A stretch of 46,703 nt of DNA from positions 1 to 46,703 of the forward strand of contig JACRPW010000043.1 of assembly GCA_016223005.1 (NCBI GenBank), read 5' to 3'. The DNA is from Deltaproteobacteria bacterium (lineage in GTDB: Bacteria > Desulfobacterota > GWC2-55-46 > UBA9637 > GWC2-42-11). Shown here piece after piece: positions 7,825-16,696 of this stretch (position 1 is the first letter of the stretch; each line of letters opens with the position of its first letter). The position numbers and the translations under genes are program-made. The notes under the pieces were generated by a model. It saw nothing but the letters and a program-made list of their open reading frames with translations, ran no database searches and had not been told where the DNA came from.

Positions 7825-8605
7825 GTTCAAACCCTTTATCATATAATCTTGACCCTTGACCGTGAAAAGTATGCTTTTCACCCCTTGACCCTATTGTATT
7901 CCCCACAATTATCATTGCCTGCCTTTTAATCCCTGCCCTTTTTACCCTTTTGCAAATATCCTTTAATGTGCCTTGCACAATCTTTTCATCTTCCCATGTT
8001 GCCCTGTAAACAACAGCGATAGGGGTGTCTTCTAAATAGCCTTTTTTCAATTCATCAACTACCCTGTCAATCATGCCGACACTTAAAAATATGCACATAG
8101 TTGCATTATGCTTTGCGAGCAGAGGTAGTTTCTCTTTTTCAGGCACAGGGGTATTGCCTTCAAGTCTTGTAAAGATGACAGTTTGTGTAACTTCAGGCAG
8201 TGTGAGTTCTTTTTTCAATGCAGAGGCAGAGGCAAATGCAGAACTTACACCCGGCACAATCTCGTATGGTATGCCCTGCCTTTCAAGTATCTCTATCTGT
8301 TCCTGTAAGGCGCTGTATAATGTCGGGTCTCCTGTATGCAGCCTTGCAACCTTTTTGCCGCGCCTTGCAGCATCTGTAATAACCCGCATAATCTCTTCAA
8401 GTGTCATCGGTGCAGAATTATAAATCAAGGCATCCTTTTTTGCATACATCAAAACCTTTTCTTTTACAAGAGAGCCTGCATAAACTACGACATCAGCCTC
8501 TTCAAGGAGTCTTTTGCCCTTTACTGTGATGAGTTCAGGGTCGCCTGGACCGGAGCCGATAAATGACACAACTGCTGCCTGCTGGTTTTTTAATATTTTA
8601 GTCAT
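7793..8605 (-). CDS. cobM: Precorrin-4/cobalt-precorrin-4 C11-methyltransferase
   Basis: SAM-dependent methyltransferase of corrin-ring synthesis, methylating C-11 of (cobalt-)precorrin-4. The 270-residue protein has the tetrapyrrole methylase fold motifs: VSFIGSGPGDPELITVKG near residue 14, VVYAGSLV, the ARLHTGDPTLYSALQEQ loop, and YEIVPGVSSAFASASALK. CobM/CbiF is the best match by the VYAGSLV and GDPTLYGA-type motifs. No other corrin genes are in the window, so it is detached from its pathway or part of a scattered pathway. It overlaps the endoQ-like gene by four bases (ATGA). Confidence 0.88.
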   Translation of the reverse strand: MTKILKNQQAAVVSFIGSGPGDPELITVKGKRLLEEADVVVYAGSLVKEKVLMYAKKDALIYNSAPMTLEEIMRVITDAARRGKKVARLHTGDPTLYSALQEQIEILERQGIPYEIVPGVSSAFASASALKKELTLPEVTQTVIFTRLEGNTPVPEKEKLPLLAKHNATMCIFLSVGMIDRVVDELKKGYLEDTPIAVVYRATWEDEKIVQGTLKDICKRVKRAGIKRQAMIIVGNTIGSRGEKHTFHGQGSRLYDKGFEHGYRKKTNKT

Positions 8606-9876
8606 AGAGATAACAATATCTGCCCTTTAACCTTTTTGTCTTCCACCATCTCAAAAATCTTTACCTTTCCATATTCGCCATCATATCCGGGGATAATATT
8701 GACATTGCCTTCCCGCACCATTGATATGGCTTCCATTATACGAGATGTGCTTGCATCTTCAATCTCTTTTGCTGGAATATCCATCAGGATTTTAAACTCA
8801 CTGCCAAGTTTTTCAAGAAGGCTCTGATACTGCTTGCAGACTGTCTTGCTGTTTACACCAACATTTAGCACCTCTGCAAGAATTTCAGATAAGGGAATTA
8901 CAGAATAAAATGGCAGTGCATTCTTTGGCTTAAAACCATTTTGTCTGTCTGCTAGTTTTTCAACCCTGTGCATCACACCGACTGTAACCTTTTTGCTGCA
9001 TACAGGGCAGAGATAATTATGCCTTATTGTTTCATCTGGTGAAAGACAGGCACCGCACTGTCTGTGTCCATCATAATGGTATTTGCCTTCTTCAGGAAAA
9101 AATTCAATAGTCCCTGAAAATCCTGTTCTGGTTTTTATGGCATTGGTAATGCCTCTGTATGAAAGTTCTGTGTCAAATATATTAGATTCTCTGCCTATCT
9201 TGGCTGGAGAATGGGCATCAGAATTTGAAATCAGGGTGATTTTATCAAGGGCTGACAGCCTCCAGTTCATAGGAGGGTCTGATGAGAGTCCTGTTTCAAC
9301 GGCATGGATATGAGGTGTCAAGTCTTCAAAACATTCTTCAAGAGAGTCAAAACCTGATGATGCACCTAATACAGAAAAATGGGGGGTCCATGCATGTGCA
9401 GGTATCAACATGGCATCAGGAGACGCATCCATTACAATCCTTAAGAGTTCTTTTGCATCAAGCCCGAGTATCGGTCTTCCATCAGCGCTTAAATTCCCAA
9501 TCTTTGACAATTGATCATTGAGCCGTTTTGCACCTGTAAAATCAGGGGCAAGTATTATTGAGTGTACCTTTCTAATCTTTCCATTTTTGCTGTATATGCA
9601 GCTGATTTCAGCGGATAAAAGAAAATAGACCTCACCCCTGCATAAGAATGGGATGTCGTCTGTTTGCAATTCCTTTTTGAGTTTGAACAAGCCATTCCCT
9701 AAAGGTATAATCTTTTCACCAAGTTCCTTAAACCATGCAGGATGGGTAAAATCCCCTGTAGATATTACAGTGATGCCTTTGAATTGCGCCCACTTCCAGA
9801 TGCCTTCAGGCGACATATCCTGACTTGTTGCCCTTGAGTATCTTGAATGTATATGAAGGTCGGCAATAAAATGCAT
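8602..9876 (-). CDS. PHP-domain protein, endonuclease Q-like
   Basis: A 424-residue protein matching the EndoQ group, which nicks DNA 5' of deaminated bases (uracil, hypoxanthine) in archaea and some bacteria. The PHP metal site is visible: DLHIHSRYS at residues 6-14, GDFTHP at 41-46, H105 in KVHSIILAP, PAHAWTPHF at 159-167 and NSDAHS at 218-223. A zinc-ribbon follows with Cys274/277 and Cys290/293, then a helical C-terminal region. These proteins are often mislabelled as UvrD-type helicases, but no helicase motif is present. It is two bases from the end of the asmA-like gene and coupled to cobM. Confidence 0.8.
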   Translation of the reverse strand: MHFIADLHIHSRYSRATSQDMSPEGIWKWAQFKGITVISTGDFTHPAWFKELGEKIIPLGNGLFKLKKELQTDDIPFLCRGEVYFLLSAEISCIYSKNGKIRKVHSIILAPDFTGAKRLNDQLSKIGNLSADGRPILGLDAKELLRIVMDASPDAMLIPAHAWTPHFSVLGASSGFDSLEECFEDLTPHIHAVETGLSSDPPMNWRLSALDKITLISNSDAHSPAKIGRESNIFDTELSYRGITNAIKTRTGFSGTIEFFPEEGKYHYDGHRQCGACLSPDETIRHNYLCPVCSKKVTVGVMHRVEKLADRQNGFKPKNALPFYSVIPLSEILAEVLNVGVNSKTVCKQYQSLLEKLGSEFKILMDIPAKEIEDASTSRIMEAISMVREGNVNIIPGYDGEYGKVKIFEMVEDKKVKGQILLSL

Positions 9877-9878
9877 AA

Positions 9879-12800
9879 TTATTTCACCAGCGGTTTTATA
9901 ATATCTGCAGGCAGTTCAAGGATTCTTTGAAATATACCTAAAATCCCTGTGCCAAGTGATTTTACAGGAACAGCCTCAACATCAGGGTTATTTAGAGGTC
10001 CTTTCACCTCATAATACATACTCAGTGTGCTTTTTTCCTTTCCGCCTATAATCCATCCTGCCAGAGGGATTTTGCTTATAATGCTATCAACTGTAACAAA
10101 TGGGTGAACCCCCAGTTTTGCATCCACAGTCCGCTGTTCCATATTGATACCCCCTACTGCTGACATCCTCATGGACGGACTGTCAAGGGTTAAGTCTTCT
10201 GTTGAGAGGACGCCGTCTTTTATAACAAAATTTCCTTTAAGTTCTCTATACGGCAGACCCTCTAGTAAAAGTTCATTTATTGAAATAATATTTACAATGC
10301 TGAAGAGTTTTGACATAAGGACAAATCTCCACATCTTCCCATCCTTTGATACTGCATTCCCATAACCATCAAGCCCGCTTAAGATATTCTCTTTGCCCCG
10401 TTTTGCTGTAACCCCTATGTCTTTTAAAATCTTTTCTGCATCCCATCCATCTATCTTAAAATTTGCAGTAAGAAGAGGCTTATCACCTGATGCAGTGTCC
10501 CTGTAGTATATAAGACCTCCGCTCACAATCCCCTGATTATTTATAAATGTCATTGGTTTTAAGGTAATGCCCTCTTTTCCCATCAAAACATCTGCCCTGA
10601 AAGACTCAATATCTAAGTTAAGGAGCCTCCCGTTTTTAACAGTTATACTGCCAGAGCCTGTTGGAATGAATTTCCTCTTTTCCTGAAGCGGATACAAATC
10701 GTCTGCATCAAGGTATTGTGCGGCAATAGTAAAATTCAGGTCATGCCTTGCTATATCAGGTATATCAATCTTTCCAGACAGTTTTGTCCTGCCTGTTTCA
10801 AACGAATTTATTACTGCATTTACTGAACTGCCTGATACCTTTGCAAAGATATCTGCCTTTGAAACCATCTTGGGTAAAACCCCTGTTTCAAACTGTGCAT
10901 CTTTAATCTTTACCTCGCCATCAATATCCCTTTTACCATCCTTTAAATCATATACCATGCTTAATTGTGTTGAAACCATGCCTGTAGATTTAAACTCCCT
11001 TTTGAAATAAGGGATTATATTATCTACATCGTCCATGTCCACATCATTTGTCTTAAAAGAAAAGGATGCCTTACCTTTATAGACATCCCCTTTCACGACA
11101 GCAGAGGCACTTCCAAATCTGATATTCAATTTCTCTACGGTCAGCCGTTTCAAAGACCTGTCAGAAGGTCTTTTTATATTCAAGACGCCGTCCATAAAAA
11201 GCGGATAGTCCAGCGGCTTTGTAAACCATGTAGAGTATTGAACATTGGACTTTGTTGTGTCAAGGACAAGGGCAACCGACATATTATCTTCAGTGCCTTT
11301 AATCTTTGATGTAAATGACACGACGTTATCAAAATGGACACTGCTGTCCTTAAGTTCTGTAAAGACCTCTTTTAAAGATGCCTCAGCAGCAAATCCTTTT
11401 ATGCTCAGGTCAAGCAAAGGGTTGTTTTTATATTCTAAAATGATACCATTACAAACAAAGTTTGATTTTTCCCACCTGCCTGCAAGATTGTTTAAGGCGA
11501 TTTTTTGATTATCAAAGTTCAAAACCCCTGTTACATCATTTAAAGGGAATGTCAGGTCTTTATGAGAGAAATTAACCCCTTTAATCGCTGCTGTTCCGTT
11601 GTAAGATAACTGCCCTTTTTCCTGCAGACTGCCAGATGCCTCTAATGTTAGTGCAGCAAAGCCGTTTATCTCCTTTAACTCACCAAAGGTTTTTGCCCAT
11701 GTTCTGCCAAAATCTCTTTGTTTCAACTCATCCATTGCATCTTTCACATCAAGGGTTATAGCAGTTTTCAGGTCAAAGACAGGTTTTTTTTCAAGGTCTT
11801 TTATATTTCCCATCAGTCGTTCAATACTACTCTTGCCATATTTACCCCTGACATTTTCAAAGACTAAAGTTTCCCTTCTAATCGCAAGGCTGCCTTCAAT
11901 ATCTGTCCATGCCTTTTTAAAACCAGCAAATGAAAACCCTGCATCCTTGAAAACCATTTTAAGTAAAAAGTCATCAGGTTTTTTGCTTGAATATACAAGA
12001 CGGTCTATTGTCATACTGCCATTTTTGGGGTCTATTTTGCTCAAGTTCTGATAAGCATATACAGGTAAGATATTGGAAGGGATATACCCCTTGATAACAG
12101 GCAGTGGTATTGGGGATGTCTTTGCATCAAACCCTGCATCAAACTCTTTGCCTTGAGGCTTTACCCCCCAAACTGCCGCACTAACCGTAAATTCAGGCAT
12201 TTGAAATATGCCGTTTTTGATGTTCGCTGAAAATGCTGTATTGTCATATTTAATGCCAATATCAAATGAACCTCTGGTTGACAGTATCTTTTTGGAGAAG
12301 ATACTAGGCATATCCAATCTGAGCAGGGAGTAATCTATCTTGCCATTTGTTTCAATGGATTTAAGCCATCCTTTCAAAGAATATCCTGCTGATATATTCA
12401 TATTCGCATTAAGACCTGTTTCTGAAAGGATAGACTTCAGATACGGCTGGTAATTGTAAAGGTTGATATTATTTGCTGTAATCTTACCATCAATCAAAAA
12501 ATCTTCCTTATCATAATCTTTAATCACACCTGCGGAATCAATCATCACAGATTCTGAAGTATCATCGTGCAGTCTCCCCTTTATTTCATAAACAATTCCC
12601 TTGCTATAATCAGGTTTTATATGCAGGTTTACATTACCCATTGTATAAAATATCTTGTCTCCAGTAAACTCATCAATAAACCACACCCTTCCATTTGTTA
12701 CCCGCACATCATCAATTTCTGCCTTGATTTTGTTCTTACCAAAAAGCCCTGAGATATTTATGACGCCGTTTCTATCCCTTTTAACCCGTAACAGCGGAGA

Positions 12801-13130
12801 GTCTATTATAACCCTTTTTATATTTATTTCCCGCTTTAGAAGCGGCATAAGATACAGATTCATTCTAATAGTTTTTGAACTGAAGATAGTGTCTGCATCT
12901 GCCTTGACTTCAAATCCATCAAGCATGATGCGGGGATTTGGCAGGATTTTAAGCACAATCTTTTCCACAGATACCCTTACCTTTGCCTCTGATTCAATCT
13001 TGTCAATCAGATACCCCTTGTAATTGCTTAAGTCCACAGGTATATAAAGGAGGTATGCTGTGGTTAAGAGGATAAGGACTACAATAAGAATAGATAAAAA
13101 TGCGAATAATTTTAAGATAAACCGCGTCAT
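9879..13130 (-). CDS. AsmA-like/YhdP-type envelope protein
   Basis: A very long protein (about 1083 residues) with one N-terminal transmembrane segment (LFAFLSILIVVLILLTTAYLL) and a long beta-rich periplasmic body of repeating short strands. AsmA-like features are the N-terminal IDSPLLRVKRDRNGVINISGL segment and the C-terminal block with GWIIGGKEKSTLSMYYEVKGPLNNPDVEAVP followed by a proline-hinged helix. AsmA-clan proteins such as YhdP, TamB and AsmA form bridge-like grooves thought to move phospholipids between membranes. Start at 13130 is chosen because the frame further upstream (to 13271) passes through an intergenic repeat element; ATG 13145 is the alternative. First gene of the unit with endoQ-like, cobM and vanZ-like. 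Confidence 0.8.
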   Translation of the reverse strand: MTRFILKLFAFLSILIVVLILLTTAYLLYIPVDLSNYKGYLIDKIESEAKVRVSVEKIVLKILPNPRIMLDGFEVKADADTIFSSKTIRMNLYLMPLLKREINIKRVIIDSPLLRVKRDRNGVINISGLFGKNKIKAEIDDVRVTNGRVWFIDEFTGDKIFYTMGNVNLHIKPDYSKGIVYEIKGRLHDDTSESVMIDSAGVIKDYDKEDFLIDGKITANNINLYNYQPYLKSILSETGLNANMNISAGYSLKGWLKSIETNGKIDYSLLRLDMPSIFSKKILSTRGSFDIGIKYDNTAFSANIKNGIFQMPEFTVSAAVWGVKPQGKEFDAGFDAKTSPIPLPVIKGYIPSNILPVYAYQNLSKIDPKNGSMTIDRLVYSSKKPDDFLLKMVFKDAGFSFAGFKKAWTDIEGSLAIRRETLVFENVRGKYGKSSIERLMGNIKDLEKKPVFDLKTAITLDVKDAMDELKQRDFGRTWAKTFGELKEINGFAALTLEASGSLQEKGQLSYNGTAAIKGVNFSHKDLTFPLNDVTGVLNFDNQKIALNNLAGRWEKSNFVCNGIILEYKNNPLLDLSIKGFAAEASLKEVFTELKDSSVHFDNVVSFTSKIKGTEDNMSVALVLDTTKSNVQYSTWFTKPLDYPLFMDGVLNIKRPSDRSLKRLTVEKLNIRFGSASAVVKGDVYKGKASFSFKTNDVDMDDVDNIIPYFKREFKSTGMVSTQLSMVYDLKDGKRDIDGEVKIKDAQFETGVLPKMVSKADIFAKVSGSSVNAVINSFETGRTKLSGKIDIPDIARHDLNFTIAAQYLDADDLYPLQEKRKFIPTGSGSITVKNGRLLNLDIESFRADVLMGKEGITLKPMTFINNQGIVSGGLIYYRDTASGDKPLLTANFKIDGWDAEKILKDIGVTAKRGKENILSGLDGYGNAVSKDGKMWRFVLMSKLFSIVNIISINELLLEGLPYRELKGNFVIKDGVLSTEDLTLDSPSMRMSAVGGINMEQRTVDAKLGVHPFVTVDSIISKIPLAGWIIGGKEKSTLSMYYEVKGPLNNPDVEAVPVKSLGTGILGIFQRILELPADIIKPLVK

Positions 13131-13171
13131 CTTGTATGCAATCATACAATATGTATTGCTGTCATTCAATA

Positions 13172-13197
13172 CCCAAAAATCAATGTCTATTTTTAGG
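13172..13197 (+). repeat. Copy 1 of the 20-bp AAAAATCAATGTCTATTTTT motif
   Basis: The core AAAAATCAATGTCTATTTTT (13175-13194) is repeated without mismatch near 17452-17476 (other strand) and 37472-37494. It is flanked by CCC on the left and AGG on the right, making a quasi-palindrome. It ends one base before the ATG at 13198 and lies in the gap between two divergent genes. Confidence 0.75.
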
Positions 13198-13899
13198 ATG
13201 AAAGTTAAGGATAAAAAGAAGTTGAAAATCAAAAAAGCAATTGCAATAATGGTCAAAGCGCCGTTACCCAAAATGGTAAAGACAAGGCTAACCCCTCCGC
13301 TTACAGAAGAAGCGGCAGCAGAGCTCTACAAATGTTTTATAAGAGATATATTTGCAAGGATAGGCAGGTTAACTAGTATTGATATATTTGCAGCATATAC
13401 CCCATTTGGTGAAGAGAGATTCATAAAACAACTAATCGGTGAAGATATTAGCCTTGTTCTGCAAAGAGGCAACAGTCTTGGCGAACGACTTGCAAACCTG
13501 TTTTCAGACCTGTTTATAATAGGTTACAAAAAGGTTGTTGTTATAGGCAGCGACAGCCCTGATGTGCCGCTTGAGTATATAAAAACTGCCTTTATTAAAC
13601 TTAATAAAATAAGGGTTGTCTTTGGTCCAACAGAGGATGGGGGGTATTATCTTGCAGGGATGAACAGGTTTAACAAGGAGATATTTAAAAATATTCCATG
13701 GAGCACAAACAAGGTTTTGGAAAAAAGCCTTGAGGTATGCAGCAAAGAGGGGACTAAAACCTTTCTTCTCCCAAAGTGGTATGATGTTGATACATACAAT
13801 GACCTGAAAAGACTTGTGAAGGATAGCGATCCAGAAGAAATACCCAATACATATAAGTTCGTCATTACCAACAAGTTATGCAGGTCACTATCCAAATAA
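13198..13899 (+). CDS. TIGR04282/DUF2064 family glycosyltransferase-like protein
   Basis: About 233 residues with the nucleotide-diphosphosugar transferase fold of DUF2064. Visible motifs: MVKAPLPKMVKTRLTPPLT near the N-terminus (the K-TRL phosphate loop), VVIGSDSPDVPLEYIKTAF in the middle (SDxPD metal site) and GPTEDGGYYLAGM. Members often lie near family 2 glycosyltransferases or in arsenosugar and exopolysaccharide clusters; activity here is unknown. The ATG at 13198 is taken as start because everything upstream is the repeat element and the divergent gene's promoter; ATG 13252 (MVKAPLP) is possible. It is convergent with the nucleotidyltransferase fusion gene, 32 bases away. Confidence 0.75.
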   Translation: MKVKDKKKLKIKKAIAIMVKAPLPKMVKTRLTPPLTEEAAAELYKCFIRDIFARIGRLTSIDIFAAYTPFGEERFIKQLIGEDISLVLQRGNSLGERLANLFSDLFIIGYKKVVVIGSDSPDVPLEYIKTAFIKLNKIRVVFGPTEDGGYYLAGMNRFNKEIFKNIPWSTNKVLEKSLEVCSKEGTKTFLLPKWYDVDTYNDLKRLVKDSDPEEIPNTYKFVITNKLCRSLSK

Positions 13900-13931
13900 T
13901 CGTGAACAATAAAAGAGGCTTTTTGGTGGGG

Positions 13932-16430
13932 CTATATCTGCCACTGCTCTATCTTATCTGCATAGACCTTTGCAATCTCCTCTGCCCTCTCTTTGGTAGA
14001 TGCCTCCGCCGTTATATGAAAATATGCATGATCATAACTGGGGTATGCAATTACCCAGTCATTGTCAAAAAATATCTTAACCCCATCTATCAACTGGACA
14101 TCCATTGCCTTTGAATCGTCCATCAGGTGCCTCATTATCATCCCCTTTTTTTCCCATGAACATGAAACCCTCTTATTTGCCATAAAACTCGGCGGTATCT
14201 CCCTTGCCAATGAATGGAGCCTTACCTCTTTTTTAGCCATCATCTCCAGCAACTTTACTATTACAAACATGCCGTCAAATGCAGGCTGGAACTGCGGGAA
14301 GATAAATCCGCCTGTCTGCTCCCCTGCAAAGATGACATCTTTTCCCATTGCTGTTTCCATCATGTTTCTTGCAGATATCTTTGTCCTTTTTACAGTAAAG
14401 CCGTAGACCTCTGCAAGATTATCAATAATCCTTGACGCCGTAACAGGAACTGCAATTGAAGGTTTGGAATTAACATGAGACTTCATTACAAGGAGTGCCA
14501 TAAGAATAAGTCCCATGTTGCCGTCTATAATCTCCCCGTTTTCATCCACAAGAAATATCTTTTCTCCGCCTGCATCAAGGAAGATGCCAATATCAGCCTT
14601 TAATGAACGAACTATGGTGGAAAGTTGCTCAAGGGATTTTGTAAATTCTTCTTGGGTCCTTGTTATTCTGGTGCCGTCAAGATTTGCATTAAGTGCAATT
14701 ACATCGCAGTTCAGTTTGCCAAGGATGGCAGGGAATATGCTGCTTGAACTTCCATAAGAATAGTCAATTACAAGTTTAAAGTCTGCCCCTCTTATTGCCT
14801 CCTTATCTACCATAGACATGAAACCGTTATGGTAGTGTTCAAAGGCATGTGCCGGAAAACTGATTTCACCTGTATCTTTCATCTGCGCCCTTCTAAAGTC
14901 CTCACGATAAAAGAGCCTTTCTATAGTCTTTTCCTGATTTGGATGAAGGTCAAGTCCGCTTTCATCAAAGAACTTCAAGTCCAAAATCTCTGCATCAAAA
15001 GGTGAACGACGAGTATATATACCTCCAGACTCCTTTCCGCCCCGTGCAAGGTACCTCACAACAGGCATTGGCACAACACCGTAATCATGCACATGCACAC
15101 CTGTTGAAAGTATGCCTGTCATGATTGCCCTGTTAATCATGCGGGAGGCTTTATGACTGTCTCTGCTTGTTGATACTACTGACCCCTTTTTAAGGGTTGC
15201 ACCATACGCAGCGCCGACCTTTGATGCAAATTCAGGGGATATTTCAATATTTGCAAGTCCTGTAATGCCGTAGGCACCAAATATATTTTTAGACCACTTT
15301 TCACCCCAGATAAGACTGGATGATAGTGTTGCCCCATCTTCAACAATCTTGTAAGGCCAAACCCTTACATTTGCCTTTACAATACTTTTTCGTCCTATAT
15401 AGCAGTTGTCGCTTACTATCGCACCCTCGCCAATGAATGCACTGTCTTTAATCTCTGCACTATTGCCAACAACATTCTCCTGCAGTACTGCATGCCTGCC
15501 GATGGATACATTGTCCCAGACTACAGAATCTATGATTACGGCACCATCTTCAATTATGCAGTTTTTACCTATCACAGAGTTTACAATCCTTACGCCCCCA
15601 TTTATGCAGGAGTTTGCACCTATAACAACCGAACCATCAAGCCTTGCCGTAAAATCTATCTTTACATCATTTTCAATCCATACACCCCTGTTACCGACTT
15701 CAATGCCTGGGATGTTGACCTTTACCCTATTGGTAAGCACATCTATATTTGCCCTTCTGTACTCTTCAATGCTTCCTACATCCTTCCAGTAGCCGTCTGC
15801 TATATAACCATAAAGCGGTTTATTATTTTTAAGGAGGAGGGGAAACAGGTCTTTGCTGAAATCAAATTCCTTTCTATCGGGTATATAATTCAACACCTCT
15901 GGTTCAAGTATATATATACCTGTGTTTATTGTATCGCTGAAGACCTCACCCCATGAAGGCTTTTCAAGAAAACGGACTATCCTGCCATCGTCATCTGTAA
16001 TAACAATGCCAAATGGAAGGGGATTTTCAACCCTTGTCAATACCATTGTTGCGATTGCCTTTTTCTCTTTATGGAATGCTATTGCCTTTTTCAGATCAAA
16101 GTCTGTAAGCACATCACCGCTTATCACAAGAAATGATTTATCAAGAAATGACTGGGCATATTTAACACTGCCTGCAGTGCCAAGGTCTTCAGGAGGCGCT
16201 GTATAGGTAATCTTAACACCAAATTTATCTCCTATACCGAAGTGGCTCTCTATCATTTCAGGATGAAAATAAAGCAGTGTTACAATATCCCGTATATCGG
16301 AACCTGTCAGCCGGCCGAGGATATGCTCCATCATGGGTCTGTTGACAATACTTACCATTGGTTTTGGGAGGTTGTTTGTCAAGGGACGCAGTCTTGTCCC
16401 AAATCCCCCTGCCATAATTACACCCTTCAT
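13932..16430 (-). CDS. Sugar-phosphate nucleotidyltransferase fused to phosphomannomutase-like domain
   Basis: An 832-residue fusion. Residues 1-235 are a nucleotidyltransferase (MAGGFGTRLRPLTNNLPKPM near the N-terminus), residues 250-370 a left-handed beta-helix of hexapeptide repeats (VVIGANSCI, CIIEDGAVI, and so on), and residues 380-832 a phosphomannomutase/phosphoglucomutase-like region. It would make GDP-mannose or a related nucleotide sugar for glycans or LPS. The mutase part looks non-canonical: the phosphoserine loop TASHNP is replaced by YTRRSPFD and the metal loop DGDGDR by DAGGEK, so that half may be non-catalytic. A good AGGAG precedes the ATG at 16430. A foldback MITE lies 17 bases upstream of the start, so transcription must cross or begin at it. 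Confidence 0.87.
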   Translation of the reverse strand: MKGVIMAGGFGTRLRPLTNNLPKPMVSIVNRPMMEHILGRLTGSDIRDIVTLLYFHPEMIESHFGIGDKFGVKITYTAPPEDLGTAGSVKYAQSFLDKSFLVISGDVLTDFDLKKAIAFHKEKKAIATMVLTRVENPLPFGIVITDDDGRIVRFLEKPSWGEVFSDTINTGIYILEPEVLNYIPDRKEFDFSKDLFPLLLKNNKPLYGYIADGYWKDVGSIEEYRRANIDVLTNRVKVNIPGIEVGNRGVWIENDVKIDFTARLDGSVVIGANSCINGGVRIVNSVIGKNCIIEDGAVIIDSVVWDNVSIGRHAVLQENVVGNSAEIKDSAFIGEGAIVSDNCYIGRKSIVKANVRVWPYKIVEDGATLSSSLIWGEKWSKNIFGAYGITGLANIEISPEFASKVGAAYGATLKKGSVVSTSRDSHKASRMINRAIMTGILSTGVHVHDYGVVPMPVVRYLARGGKESGGIYTRRSPFDAEILDLKFFDESGLDLHPNQEKTIERLFYREDFRRAQMKDTGEISFPAHAFEHYHNGFMSMVDKEAIRGADFKLVIDYSYGSSSSIFPAILGKLNCDVIALNANLDGTRITRTQEEFTKSLEQLSTIVRSLKADIGIFLDAGGEKIFLVDENGEIIDGNMGLILMALLVMKSHVNSKPSIAVPVTASRIIDNLAEVYGFTVKRTKISARNMMETAMGKDVIFAGEQTGGFIFPQFQPAFDGMFVIVKLLEMMAKKEVRLHSLAREIPPSFMANKRVSCSWEKKGMIMRHLMDDSKAMDVQLIDGVKIFFDNDWVIAYPSYDHAYFHITAEASTKERAEEIAKVYADKIEQWQI

Positions 16431-16447
16431 ATTAACTCCTGTTTGGA

Positions 16448-16625
16448 TTAACCCAAAAAATGCAGTTGAAATCGTCATGAGACGCAGAAGAAGCCCTACA
16501 GGCAAGGCGCAGAAAAGATTTTGGCAGAAGGAATATTGGAATATTTCGATGTCAAAATCTCTTTCTGCAACACAGCCTGTAGGGCTGATTTCAAGTTTGT
16601 TAGGATTTTTATAGGGTAAGTTAAA
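16448..16625 (+). mobile_element. Foldback MITE, copy 1 (degenerate right end)
   Basis: Starts with TTAACCCAAAAAATGCA (16448-16464). Its interior, from about 16465 to 16595, is the reverse complement of 20263-20381 in copy 2 with few mismatches. A long internal stem is formed by CCCTACAGGC (16494-16503) and GCCTGTAGGG (16574-16583), continuing into GCGCAGAAAAGATTTTG and CAAAATCTCTTTCTGC. The right terminal repeat is decayed (ATTTTTATAGGGTAAGTTAA). No coding capacity; it would need a transposase in trans. Confidence 0.8.
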
Positions 16626-16655
16626 TTGATGGGGATGTAGATAGAGTGGACAAAT

Positions 16656-16680
16656 GGGGACAGATTTGAAATCTGCCCCC
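16656..16680. repeat. Short REP-like palindrome with GGGGACAGATTT arms
   Basis: Arms GGGGACAGATTT and AAATCTGCCCC are separated by one base. The sequence shares its core with the hairpin at 448-493. It lies 16 bases past the stop of the monohaem cytochrome gene and may end its transcript. Confidence 0.6.
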
Positions 16681-16696
16681 ACATAAATCTTAAAAT

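Noticed and set aside
13131-13271. Extended N-terminus of the AsmA-like protein
   Set aside because: It is formed by reading through the 20-bp repeat element and the 5' end of the divergent gene.
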